Source: a virus
Length of the DNA stretch: 36,014 nt
Virus record (IMG/VR): IMGVR_UViG_3300030099_002455
Coordinates: 1-36,014 of that record
Strand: one strand, 5' to 3'
Shown: positions 7,326 to 15,244 of the stretch, piece by piece
How positions within the stretch are numbered: the stretch's first letter is position 1
Layout of the letters: each line of letters starts with the position of its first letter
Notes under the pieces: model-generated
Told to the model about the DNA's origin: nothing
Database searches by the model: none
What the model saw: only the letters and a program-made list of their open reading frames with translations
Made by a program: the position numbers and the translations under genes

Positions 7326-7671
7326 TTCCGATATCCTTGTGTTGCCGCATCCTCGATCTGATTGACTCCCTCATCGCGGATTTAAAAGGGTATTTCAGGT
7401 AGATCATGAGAAGCTCTGCCTGAGCCTTTTTCTCTACAAGATGTTCAATAAGTTTTTCGCAAGTTTCATACGCCATGTTTTTGTGCGTGTACCAACGGAA
7501 GACGGTCTTTCCAGCCTGAGTCTTTCTTTTTATTACGGAAGCCTTTCCGCCTAAAATACGGAATAAACTTTCAATCGTAATTCTTGAGGTAGATTCAACT
7601 GAAATTCTCGCAGATGAGGGTTCCAATGAAAAACATCCCTCGCCATCGATGATGCCAGCACACCACGCCAT
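7318..7671 (-). CDS. LAGLIDADG-type homing endonuclease-like protein (single motif, 117 aa)
   Basis: The protein opens MAWCAGIIDGEGCFSLE, a clear LAGLIDADG-family motif (compare the common form WLAGLIDAEGCF) with acidic residues at the catalytic positions. It continues with a beta-rich part (RISVESTSRITIESLFRILG) and a second half containing FRWYTHKNMAYETCEKLIEH. That order is typical of single-motif enzymes, which act as homodimers. ATG 7671 follows the DNA polymerase stop by one base; the frame is open further upstream inside the polymerase gene, but that part is its shadow. At 117 residues it is short for an active enzyme, so it could be a minimal dimeric nuclease or a degenerate one. Confidence 0.75.
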   Translation of the reverse strand: MAWCAGIIDGEGCFSLEPSSARISVESTSRITIESLFRILGGKASVIKRKTQAGKTVFRWYTHKNMAYETCEKLIEHLVEKKAQAELLMIYLKYPFKSAMRESIRSRMRQHKDIGNV

Positions 7672-7672
7672 A

Positions 7673-9487
7673 TCAGTGAGTCTCAGCCCAGTTTCTTCCG
7701 ACCTTGAACTCACCGTCGAGGGGGCACTGGAATTTGAGGTCTTCACCGGCTTGCTTAATTTGTTGTATCGAAATCCTCCCGACATCTTCCGCGATCTCCT
7801 TGCGTACTTGATATTGGATTTCATCGTGAACGTGGGCCACCTGCATCACTTGATCTAATCCCCATCCTTGGAGTTTGATCTCTCGATCGATGAGGCAGGT
7901 GGTTTGTTTCACCGCAATCGCACCGGCGGATTGTAACAAAGTGTTCAACGCAGAGTGTTCCGAACGGATCACCAGCTTCCTTCCGTCGATCCCTATCAGA
8001 TATCCGTGGGTGCCGAGTCGGTGCTTTATCGCTTCAATAATCTTCTTCAGAGCGGGCATCTTGGCGAAGAACTTTTCCTTGAGTTCTGCTCCCTGTTTTT
8101 TCCCGCCTCCTACAAGCGAACCTATTTTCATGTCACCCGCCCCATAACACAGGGCGTAGATGAATGCCTTCGCAGTTGATCTCTCTTCGAGACCCGCAGC
8201 CTGACGATTGGCCTCGTGAATATCTCCAGAGGTAACCTCTTGGGCGTACTTCCCTCCATCGATCGGGAAAGTGTAATGCGCCAAACATCGAAGTTCCAGA
8301 GAACTGAGATCCACGCCTACTAATCGATACCCATCCGGAACCGTAAAAAGAGACCTGCATCTTTCTCCGAATGGAGCGGACAAGCTCGGAACCTGCGCCA
8401 TATTCGGGCGGCTGTGCGTGCATCGAGTCGTAACCGCCCCACAGGGGTTCACCCGTCCGAAGATCCGGCCGCCGGTTTCCGCCTTCATCCAACTCTCTTT
8501 GCCATCGGATATCTGACCGAGACGCTTCGTGATAGTTAGGAAGCGGATCATCAGTTCGGCTTCCGGGTAATCCAAAGAGGAAAGGACCGCCTCATCCACT
8601 TTGGGTTTCCCATCGCCAGTGAAGTCTTTGGGCTTCCAACCATGTTTTTCAATCAACCCCTTGGCGATCTGATCTCGACTGCCGGGGTTGAACGGGATCC
8701 TCTTCTTTCTCAGATCCCCCCGAATGAGCAACTTACGCTGCTTCGCCGGTGCGTCCTTTTTTAAATTGAACCTTTCACCACTGACCGGGTTCAACCAAAA
8801 CTCGGGCGTCTTCATATTGATGATCTGCGCTGGAAAACTAGCTTCGAGTTCTTTTCGCAACCTATCTCTCTCTCCGAGGAGATCTGCGTGAAGTTCTCTT
8901 GCGGCTTCCACGTCGAAAGCGAACCCGTTTCTCTCTTGTTGAAAGATGATTTCCGCGAACTCGTGTTCCAGCACCGTGGGGTTTTCTTCATAACCCTCTT
9001 TCTCGATCCTATCCCATAGAGCCTGTGTGACCCTGACATCTTGGATGCAGTATTCGGCCATCTCCTCGGTGAAATCGTCCCAACTTTCCGTCTCGCCGAA
9101 GTCCCCCTTGAGTATCCCGAGCCTCACACCCCAAGCCTTCAGTGAGTGACGACCAAGCAACGCTCGGGGGAAATCAGGGATTTGCCAATCTTCGTTTTGA
9201 ACATCAGGCCAAAGCATCCTCGCCATGACGAGTGTGTCTCGAACGCATGATTGAGAAATATCCCACTCAGGGTATAGACGTTTGATGGCGGGGATATCAA
9301 AGTTCAGGATGTTGTGGCCGACAATCACATCTGCAAGTCGCAGAATTTCTAGTGCCTCTTCAACATCAACGATCTTCGGATCTTCTCCGGGCCTGCCCAG
9401 AGCGATGCAATGAATTTTTTCCAACCCCAACAGGGTTCTGAAATCTTTTATTGCATTGGTCTCAATATCAAAAACAATCGTATTCAT
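7673..9487 (-). CDS. DNA polymerase, family A (T7 gp5-like) with 3'-5' exonuclease domain
   Basis: This is the replicative polymerase. The N-terminal proofreading domain begins FDIETNAI (Exo I) and has VGHNILNFDIPAI (Exo II) near residue 55. The palm and fingers carry motif A DLSSLELRCLAHYTF, motif B RSTAKAFIYALCYGAGDMKI and motif C VAHVHDEIQYQ; the end KVGRNWAETH matches the T7 C-terminus. At 604 residues it is shorter than T7 gp5 (704), mostly in the thumb and insert regions, so any thioredoxin-binding insert is small or absent. The start overlaps the upstream stop as ATGA. Residues near LEHEFAEIIFQ are encoded by DNA shared almost exactly with an early gene at 17596-17629. Confidence 0.97.
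   Translation of the reverse strand: MNTIVFDIETNAIKDFRTLLGLEKIHCIALGRPGEDPKIVDVEEALEILRLADVIVGHNILNFDIPAIKRLYPEWDISQSCVRDTLVMARMLWPDVQNEDWQIPDFPRALLGRHSLKAWGVRLGILKGDFGETESWDDFTEEMAEYCIQDVRVTQALWDRIEKEGYEENPTVLEHEFAEIIFQQERNGFAFDVEAARELHADLLGERDRLRKELEASFPAQIINMKTPEFWLNPVSGERFNLKKDAPAKQRKLLIRGDLRKKRIPFNPGSRDQIAKGLIEKHGWKPKDFTGDGKPKVDEAVLSSLDYPEAELMIRFLTITKRLGQISDGKESWMKAETGGRIFGRVNPCGAVTTRCTHSRPNMAQVPSLSAPFGERCRSLFTVPDGYRLVGVDLSSLELRCLAHYTFPIDGGKYAQEVTSGDIHEANRQAAGLEERSTAKAFIYALCYGAGDMKIGSLVGGGKKQGAELKEKFFAKMPALKKIIEAIKHRLGTHGYLIGIDGRKLVIRSEHSALNTLLQSAGAIAVKQTTCLIDREIKLQGWGLDQVMQVAHVHDEIQYQVRKEIAEDVGRISIQQIKQAGEDLKFQCPLDGEFKVGRNWAETH
8939..8972 (-). repeat. 34-bp dispersed repeat, DNA polymerase copy
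   Basis: This stretch matches 17596-17629 at 33 of 34 positions, the difference being G versus A at 8955 (forward strand). Both copies are read in the same frame on the same strand as LEHEF(A/V)EIIFQ. In the polymerase the segment lies between the exonuclease and polymerase domains, where LEHE...QERNGF-type sequence is usual for the family, so this copy is probably the ancestral one. Confidence 0.95.
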
Positions 9488-9858
9488 TCTTCTCCTTCGG
9501 TTTCCGGGATCTGGAAGTTGTTATCAATCAACCATTGACGGATAAAATCATCTTCAATAAGTTTTTCTTCAAGTCGTTTCAGAGTGCCCCGGAAAGCATT
9601 TTGAATTACTTGACGGCATACGAACTTTCCCTCCTCCTTACTAATCCATTTGGCGATCCTCTCCCACGATGCGATCTCTCCATCTTTCAATTCGATTGGA
9701 CACGTCTTCCCAGTATCCTTTTGTAGAATTTTTCCACGCTCCCATTGGCCCGCCGTTGTGGACTCTCGCCCGGGTTTCCCATGATCCCCCTTCGCACCAT
9801 CGATCCCAGTAGGCACAGATGATTTGTTCTGCGTACTCGATTTTTCGCACATCTCCAT
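9484..9858 (-). CDS. Hypothetical protein with sigma-region-4/HTH-like helices
   Basis: The C-terminal 75 residues look real: EIASWERIAKWISKEEGKFV, then CRQVIQNAFRGTLKRLEEKL, then an acidic end. The pattern of a Trp-Ala/Glu-x-Ile-Ala helix followed by Arg-Gln-x-Val/Ile-Gln and a basic helix resembles the region 4 HTH of sigma factors found in small phage proteins, but I do not claim DNA binding. The start is uncertain. ATG 9858 has GGAGGT 4 bases upstream but makes the first 70 residues overlap the lysozyme gene, where they look like its shadow; a later non-ATG start is possible. Its stop overlaps the DNA polymerase start as ATGA. Confidence 0.6.
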   Translation of the reverse strand: MEMCEKSSTQNKSSVPTGIDGAKGDHGKPGRESTTAGQWERGKILQKDTGKTCPIELKDGEIASWERIAKWISKEEGKFVCRQVIQNAFRGTLKRLEEKLIEDDFIRQWLIDNNFQIPETEGEE

Positions 9859-10045
9859 ACTCACCTCCAATCCTCGGGTTGTGTTCCACGGCATCAATCC
9901 AATAGTCTTCCGATATCTGATATGGGCCGATGCTTCTACCTCGGTCACCAACCGCGTACTCCGGGAAAAGTTCTCCGCCAGTTTCTTGCTCTCGGATGGC
10001 ATCGAGAAGCTCTCGAAAATCTTCAGGCGTTGATACCCGGGACAC
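9641..10045 (-). CDS. i-type (destabilase-like) lysozyme, phage endolysin
   Basis: This is a peptidoglycan hydrolase for host lysis. Features of the i-type/destabilase lysozyme fold are a Glu-containing first helix (LLDAIREQETGG, residues 14-25), GDRGRSIGPYQISEDYWIDA near residue 34, the core ICAYWDRWC, and the strongly conserved ARVHNGGPMGAW near residue 95. GTG 10045 is preceded by GGAGAGGAGG at 6-base spacing, the best ribosome site in the area, and overlaps the helicase end by 23 bases. The 134-residue form has no signal sequence, so it needs a holin. An in-frame extension to ATG 10279 would add a signal-like N-terminus (see findings). T7 instead carries an amidase, gp3.5, in this part of the genome. 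Confidence 0.85.
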   Translation of the reverse strand: MSRVSTPEDFRELLDAIREQETGGELFPEYAVGDRGRSIGPYQISEDYWIDAVEHNPRIGGEYGDVRKIEYAEQIICAYWDRWCEGGSWETRARVHNGGPMGAWKNSTKGYWEDVSNRIERWRDRIVGEDRQMD

Positions 10046-11624
10046 GGACAGCCTCCTCTCCAAAGAACTCGGTGAGGCGTCCAGTTCTATCATCATATTC
10101 AAGAGTCCCGGCGACTCCGGTGAGTCCGGCGTAACGGTTCTTGAGGACGCGGAGTACGAGTCGATTTGATTCTTCTTCGTTTTGTTGGTCTCGCTCGCAT
10201 CCGATGACCGCATCAGAAAGCTGCGCGATAGCATGAGAGCCACGCAACTGAGCAAGGCTAGTATTCCCACCTTCTTCATGTGATTTTCCCTCTGGGCGTC
10301 GAAGGTGTGAAACCAATACGAGGTGGACGCCCGTTTCTTCGACCAGACTCCGAAGTCTAGTCATCGTATTGTCGATCATCCGACGCTCATCGCCAGACTC
10401 CAGCGCGCTCACCACGATGGATAGGTGGTCAAGGAAGATGAATTTGCAATCCATCGCCTTCGCCATGTATCGAATCCTGTTTAACAAGTTCGAGGGGTCG
10501 ATCGATCCCCAGTGATCGTAAAGGACCATGCGACCAGAACCCACCGTCGCATCGAATGATTCCTTTTTGGTTTCGTTACAGATATCGTGTTGGTGCCACC
10601 GGAACGGGGGGATATTCATGTACAACCCCATGATGTGTTCGGCTGTGCGTTCACAACTCTCCTCAAGTGCGATGTATCCAACACGCTCGCCTTGATTCAA
10701 GAGGTAGTAGGCGAGTTCCCGAGTGACACTGCTTTTCCCAGTGCCCGTCCCCGCAGTGAGAGTCACGAGTTCTCCGCCCCGCATCCCCATTAGTTTGTCA
10801 TTCAATCCCGCCCACGGGTATTCGATCTGAGGTTCAGAACCCGTGCTGATGATCTTGTCCCAGATCTCCTCTCCGGGTATCACCCCATCGGGGCGGAAAC
10901 TTTTCGCACTGTAGATGGCATCGACTAGATCTTTTACCCGGTTCGACACGACACAATCGTTCGCATCTTTCTCCGGTAGGCTACTTACGATTTTGGCCTT
11001 GCCGGGCGAAAGCATTTGAGCCGCCTCGATTGCAGCCGCCCGCCCTTGAGGATCGTGATCGAAACACAAAACGACTGAATCAAAGTTCTCAAGCCAGTCG
11101 ATGTTTTCGGCAATCACCTTGGCGGCTGACTTCGCCCCATTCGGTATCGAAACCACCGGCCACTTAAGGTTAAAGGATTGGGAAACGGAAAGGGCGTCGA
11201 TCTCACCCTCAACGACAGTTACCATTTTTCCACTATCGCGCCAGAGGTGCGCGCCATACAAACCAATCCTTGAGGTATCGCCTACCCATCGGAAAGTTTT
11301 ATCACTGAACCGCAGTTTCTGAGCGATGATCCGGCCTTGGTTGTTGCAATAGTTCGCAACGTGTACAGGCTTGCCGTTGAAAAATCCGATCCCGTACTTC
11401 CATTTTTCACAAGTCTCCTTGGTCAGATTCCGTTTCTCAATCGCTGATATTTCAAATTCAATAAGGTCCGGCACTTTGTGAGTCTCCGAAATTTCTTGTG
11501 GTCTGCCGTCTCCGTGTTCGTAATGGGAACATCCGAAACAAAAAGCGTGCCCATCGGAATAACGTGCGAGATTATCTTTACTTCCACAGTTTGGACATGG
11601 CTCGTGGCGAAGGAAGGTGGTCAA
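10023..11624 (-). CDS. DNA primase-helicase (T7 gp4A-like)
   Basis: This bifunctional replication enzyme primes the lagging strand and unwinds the fork as a hexamer. The N-terminal zinc-binding domain has CPNC (residues 10-13) and CFGC (residues 33-36), needed for primer synthesis. TOPRIM elements follow, including VVEGEIDALSV near residue 137 and VVLCFDHDPQG. The RecA-like helicase domain carries Walker A LTAGTGTGKSSV near residue 287 and Walker B KFIFLDHLSIVV. At 533 residues it is near T7 gp4 (566). It overlaps the end of the resolvase gene by 47 bases. Its 3' end contains both the lysozyme start and a possible overprinted upstream start for the lysozyme. Confidence 0.96.
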   Translation of the reverse strand: MTTFLRHEPCPNCGSKDNLARYSDGHAFCFGCSHYEHGDGRPQEISETHKVPDLIEFEISAIEKRNLTKETCEKWKYGIGFFNGKPVHVANYCNNQGRIIAQKLRFSDKTFRWVGDTSRIGLYGAHLWRDSGKMVTVVEGEIDALSVSQSFNLKWPVVSIPNGAKSAAKVIAENIDWLENFDSVVLCFDHDPQGRAAAIEAAQMLSPGKAKIVSSLPEKDANDCVVSNRVKDLVDAIYSAKSFRPDGVIPGEEIWDKIISTGSEPQIEYPWAGLNDKLMGMRGGELVTLTAGTGTGKSSVTRELAYYLLNQGERVGYIALEESCERTAEHIMGLYMNIPPFRWHQHDICNETKKESFDATVGSGRMVLYDHWGSIDPSNLLNRIRYMAKAMDCKFIFLDHLSIVVSALESGDERRMIDNTMTRLRSLVEETGVHLVLVSHLRRPEGKSHEEGGNTSLAQLRGSHAIAQLSDAVIGCERDQQNEEESNRLVLRVLKNRYAGLTGVAGTLEYDDRTGRLTEFFGEEAVRVPGINA

Positions 11625-12030
11625 CTTCGGTTACCTCCAGCTCAATCCCGGGACTATCCCCGAACTCTTTCGACATGCTCGCCCATATGATTTGGTCGTC
11701 GTCCCACCACACGATTTCATTAACAACGTCGAGAGTCTTGAAATAATTATCAACGTCACCTCTTGGGTGGAGCCGCTTCGTTTTCTTGGGAGGACGGACG
11801 ATGAATCTCGCGGTGACGATAACCATCCCGTTGAGGGGGAAGCATGGAGGAAGTTCGCAAAGTTGAAACAGAGCCTCGGCTTCTTTACGAAACTGAGTAT
11901 ATCTCTTGCCGAAGTAGATCCGACCCGAACGAGTAAACCGTGGTCTGCTCGCCGGGACCGGATCAATCGGGAGAAACAATTTCCAGCACGAACCGACTTT
12001 GGATACGGAAACATCAGAATCCGAAGGCAT
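11578..12030 (-). CDS. rusA: RusA-family Holliday junction resolvase
   Basis: The 150-residue protein contains the RusA pattern. PASRPRFTRSGRIYFGKRYT near residue 20 gives basic DNA contacts. RGDVDNYFKTLDVVNEIVW with the D-x-D-N-x-x-K active-site motif follows near residue 98, then a second acidic cluster WDDDQI. RusA enzymes cut Holliday junctions as dimers. T7 uses the unrelated gp3 in the equivalent genome position, so this looks like functional replacement for resolving replication and packaging intermediates. ATG 12030 lies inside the last codons of the SSB gene; the longer frame to 12243 is an SSB shadow. Confidence 0.9.
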   Translation of the reverse strand: MPSDSDVSVSKVGSCWKLFLPIDPVPASRPRFTRSGRIYFGKRYTQFRKEAEALFQLCELPPCFPLNGMVIVTARFIVRPPKKTKRLHPRGDVDNYFKTLDVVNEIVWWDDDQIIWASMSKEFGDSPGIELEVTEVDHLPSPRAMSKLWK

Positions 12031-12610
12031 CTTCTTGGGGGACCTCTTGTGAATCCTCAACCGAATCAGAAGACTCCGTTTTAAATGTGCCTCCTTCATC
12101 AAATTCCCAGTTACCGACGCTTCCCGTGTACTCTTCGAGAGAGTGGACCATGACCGCCTTGATGCGAAGGGTGATCCCCACTCCAACCGCAGGAGAGTTG
12201 TACCCAACGACCTCGGCTCCGATTTGAATTCGAGACCCCGCACCGATCTGCTCGCTCATTGGGTTGCCCGAAGAATCAAGAAGCACAGGACGCTGCTCAA
12301 ATTGATTTCCGCGGGAACCGCCGATAGCCTTGAGCTTGAATTTGAAATCAAAATCCCCACTCGGGCTGCCGTCGTCATCCTCTACTTCTCGCCACGGCAT
12401 CGGCGCAATCTTCATCTTCTTGTTTTCAAGTGATGATTTGTACTCATTGAAGTGCTTCGTCAACTTCTCGATGAAAGGTTTGGCCTCGCCACCATTGAGT
12501 CGCAACTTGACTTCGTAAACTCCGTCAGGGTCAAACTTGGTTTCGGGTTTGTTGAGCTTCGGCCACACGGCTGATCCGACTGGACTCGTAATTCTTTCTC
12601 GATAATTCAT
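12014..12610 (-). CDS. Single-stranded DNA-binding protein (T7 gp2.5-like)
   Basis: This replication and recombination protein coats ssDNA and contacts polymerase and helicase. The 198-residue product has an OB-fold-like body. VYEVKLRLNGGEAKPFIEKL occurs near residue 31, the recurrent IGAGSRIQIGAEVVGYN near residue 120, then GVGITLRIKAVMVHSL. The C-terminal tail is acidic and ends in an aromatic residue (EDAFGF), exactly the arrangement by which gp2.5 C-tails regulate DNA binding. T7 gp2.5 has 232 residues. It lies directly downstream of the RNA polymerase, as in other T7-like phages, with a TAGGAG ribosome site and a short AT-rich leader. Confidence 0.92.
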   Translation of the reverse strand: MNYRERITSPVGSAVWPKLNKPETKFDPDGVYEVKLRLNGGEAKPFIEKLTKHFNEYKSSLENKKMKIAPMPWREVEDDDGSPSGDFDFKFKLKAIGGSRGNQFEQRPVLLDSSGNPMSEQIGAGSRIQIGAEVVGYNSPAVGVGITLRIKAVMVHSLEEYTGSVGNWEFDEGGTFKTESSDSVEDSQEVPQEDAFGF

Positions 12611-12640
12611 TTTGGTCTCCTATATGTTGAAATAATAATT
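12611..12640 (-). promoter_or_regulatory. Leader of the SSB gene with a T7-class promoter-like TATAGGAGA
   Basis: In the short gap between the RNA polymerase stop and SSB the minus strand reads AT-rich sequence, then CAACATATAGGAGACC before the ATG. The TATAGGAGA part resembles the +1 region of T7 promoters (TATAGGGAGA) and also contains the SSB ribosome site, so its purpose cannot be separated by eye. A similar GACTATAGGA occurs at about 6044-6053. Confidence 0.25.
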
Positions 12641-15025
12641 CGATCGAAGCACATCTTCGATATTCAAACTTCCTCTCGGCGGAAGTTCAGGTAATGATAC
12701 TGTCGATGGAAGCTGGCACGCAAGTTGGTTGGCGAGGATCTCCATTTGGTTCTGCGAGAACAGTTTCACAGTTGACTCACGGATGCACTCGTGAAGAACA
12801 TCGACGTTACTCGCGTGGCAACTGATTGAATCGTGAACGTCCTTGATTTGATTGATGCCCCGCGAAGAAGCGGTGTTGACGATCTCTCCAAGAAGACCTC
12901 CGAGCCCGTCGATACTGTGAATGAAGTTCGCACAAATTGCGTTGACGGTTTTTCGTCGATTTGTTTTTCCATTCGGCACGCGGATGCGATGTTGTCGAAG
13001 GGTTCCCCCGACGAGAGTCTTCACCGCTTGTTTGTTTGTCTTTTCGTACAGCATCTTCACCGGAAATCCCAGTGGAGTAACCCATCTCGGAGTGATCTTG
13101 TTATCTACAAATAGAGTTGCACATTTCCGGAGCCAGTCCATCCCAACCCGGGCGGCATGCACCTGCTCGTCGATGCTTTCCCAGATGATCCGTGCCAAAA
13201 AGTTACACGGACGGTAGGTTTCATCACCAAAGGGATTCTGTTTCCCGGATTTCAGTTGATCGTAGAACCAATCCGCCGTGTAGGTCCGGCAACTGTAGAA
13301 CGTGGATCCATACACCAGTGTCATCGTAGGTCGTTTTGTGGCGCGTGAATCCACTCCGAAATCAATCCAGCGTTTAGCATAAGGATCATCGGATGATTTC
13401 AATTTTCGATTCACGATCTCAGCGACCGCCCCATAAATGCTTCGAGGTCGATCACCCGGAGTTACATTCACCGACTCCGCACCCTTGGGATCCAGCAGCA
13501 ACATGCTGTAAATCTGAAGCCCTTGGTTGGTCGCATCCATCGAAATCGGAAGAGTAGATTTGAATGAAGATCCCTGATCGTGCATCTTCGAGATCTCGGA
13601 ACAGGTCGCTCGGAACATCCAAGGATCTTCTGCGTCGGTCCAAGTGAGGTTGTCGTGAGGAGATCGACCGATTGATTTGATCAATTCGATATTCTCTTCC
13701 GCCCACTTCAATCGATCTTTGTAAGGTTGTTTATCCAATCCCCACTTGGACGCCGCCGAGACGTAGAGCCACATGGCTCCTGAATCCGTTATCGGTTCCC
13801 CACTCGAAAAACGCAGAAGTGATTGGACGTAACTGGGTCCTTGGTGCTGCAAAAAATTCGGAACAGAATATCCTCGACCCCGGAAATCCACCTGACGTAC
13901 AAACGAGAGTTCATCTTCGTGAAATTTTTCACAAAGGTTCATCACCCTCATCACCTGTATTCGTTTGGATTTCATTCGTTCATTATCGAAATGAACCCTC
14001 GCCGCCCGACGCCTCCACTTCGCCCGTGATTCAGCGTTGTGTGAAATGTCGCTGGGTTTGTTCGGAACCGGATCATCTTCGATTGACGGGACGCCATCAA
14101 CCGGGAGGTTCCGATCCCAGCACGTCTTCAAAACATCGAAAGATTCAGGATCGATGCGATACCTCACACGCTGCACCGTGTTCAGGGCGTCGTAAAACTC
14201 CGGCATGGGGCATGCCCCAAGCTCTTCGAGAAAGGATTTATCGAGAGTCTTGACGAGCGGACGACGCCGGAATCCCATACTTGAGTAACCCCCGATGTAT
14301 GGATTATTCCAATCCACCGCAGGCTCGACGCTGGGTAGCCACACCGGGTTCAGCGGTTCACGATAATCGTGGGCGGACCGCATCCAATCGATCAACTCGT
14401 CGGTCGCCTTCACGATCGTATAGGTTTTACCGTTTGGATCACGTCGAGTTACTGTTTCGATGATCCCCGTGGACTGACGCAATAGTTCAATGCAAGTGAG
14501 GCCAACAGAAGCGGCTTCTTCACGCGACCAAATCGAAACCACCAGCTTGTGGTATCGAATGGTTTTGTTCATGAATTTCGATCGAGATTTTTTGGAAGTC
14601 TGTTTGGATAACTCTCGATTGATCTGGTTCCACAACGCAGGCTCGTCTTCTTTCACCTTCCGCCATTTGATTTCGTCCTCGATCAACCGGCCGATTGAGA
14701 TCGCCGTACTCGCAATCTTTTTTTCTTCACTGATGCAATCGATGATGGCTTGCGAGGTCAATCCGGAAACAATCGTAGGAGGCAACTGCGACAGGAGCGG
14801 ATAGGCACGGTGTCTTCTCCCCGGCGTTTTCTTCGCCATGCGCAGCCAGTTCTTCAAGGCGGCTGACATTAGTCCGATCGATTCACTCAGCAGATGTTGG
14901 CCGACTCCCGTCGTGGATTCCAGAGATGTTTCCCTCGCTCGTTTTATTTTGTGGAGGTATCGATCCCTCCCGAGCGCAACCATCTCGTCTTCGATTTTCG
15001 ACTGATTATTTTTTTTGAATGACAC
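12620..15025 (-). CDS. Single-subunit DNA-directed RNA polymerase (T7 gp1-like)
   Basis: This phage RNA polymerase is expected to transcribe the middle and late genes. Family landmarks, in order, are VDFRGRGYSVP near residue 380, the palm Asp in LPISMDATNQGLQIY near 497, the fingers/O-helix equivalent RATKRPTMTLVYG near 562, WVTPLGFPVKMLYEK, and the second catalytic Asp in IKDVHDSISCH near 745. The C-terminus LNIEDVLRSNYYF matches LNLRDILESDFAF of T7. GTG 15025 (801 residues) was preferred because it gives the usual roughly 11-residue lead before the conserved DEMVALGRDRY and has GGA 7 bases upstream. ATG 15067 would give 815 residues but has no ribosome site. T7 has 883 residues. Confidence 0.96.
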   Translation of the reverse strand: MSFKKNNQSKIEDEMVALGRDRYLHKIKRARETSLESTTGVGQHLLSESIGLMSAALKNWLRMAKKTPGRRHRAYPLLSQLPPTIVSGLTSQAIIDCISEEKKIASTAISIGRLIEDEIKWRKVKEDEPALWNQINRELSKQTSKKSRSKFMNKTIRYHKLVVSIWSREEAASVGLTCIELLRQSTGIIETVTRRDPNGKTYTIVKATDELIDWMRSAHDYREPLNPVWLPSVEPAVDWNNPYIGGYSSMGFRRRPLVKTLDKSFLEELGACPMPEFYDALNTVQRVRYRIDPESFDVLKTCWDRNLPVDGVPSIEDDPVPNKPSDISHNAESRAKWRRRAARVHFDNERMKSKRIQVMRVMNLCEKFHEDELSFVRQVDFRGRGYSVPNFLQHQGPSYVQSLLRFSSGEPITDSGAMWLYVSAASKWGLDKQPYKDRLKWAEENIELIKSIGRSPHDNLTWTDAEDPWMFRATCSEISKMHDQGSSFKSTLPISMDATNQGLQIYSMLLLDPKGAESVNVTPGDRPRSIYGAVAEIVNRKLKSSDDPYAKRWIDFGVDSRATKRPTMTLVYGSTFYSCRTYTADWFYDQLKSGKQNPFGDETYRPCNFLARIIWESIDEQVHAARVGMDWLRKCATLFVDNKITPRWVTPLGFPVKMLYEKTNKQAVKTLVGGTLRQHRIRVPNGKTNRRKTVNAICANFIHSIDGLGGLLGEIVNTASSRGINQIKDVHDSISCHASNVDVLHECIRESTVKLFSQNQMEILANQLACQLPSTVSLPELPPRGSLNIEDVLRSNYYFNI

Positions 15026-15119
15026 GTTCGATTCCACACATCCTTGCGTTGTGAACCGGATCAGCATACAAGTAATTGATTTTGTAAAACTTTTAGTTGA
15101 GGGACCTCGGACAATAAGT

Positions 15120-15146
15120 GGAGTTCAAATCCCTCCTCCGGTACCA
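15120..15146 (+). other. Probable phage attachment site (attP), tRNA-Leu-like 3' end
   Basis: On the plus strand the sequence GGAGTTCAAATCCCTCC followed by TCCGGTACCA reads like the T-loop (TTCAAAT), 3' T-stem and acceptor strand of a tRNA ending in CCA. The upstream half does not form a full tRNA and the 5' T-stem pairs poorly, so this is a tRNA fragment, not a gene. Integrases commonly target such 3' ends, and this one lies about 100 bases downstream of the integrase stop. An acceptor strand ending CTCCGGTACCA fits a tRNA-Leu whose position 1 is G (wobble pair), as in leuU of E. coli; the identity is tentative. Confidence 0.7.
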
Positions 15147-15244
15147 CTCGTGGACCACACTCCTCTGTGATTCGCAGTATACATAGATTCGTGCGGGAGT
15201 TGGTGCCGATTATGAAGAGGCGGGGGCACACATCCGGGCACATC

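Noticed and set aside
15075-15146. Possible complete tRNA gene around the TTCAAAT T-loop and CCA end.
   Set aside because: No 5' acceptor strand, D-arm or anticodon stem can be built upstream, and the T-stem itself is mismatched; it is better explained as attP.
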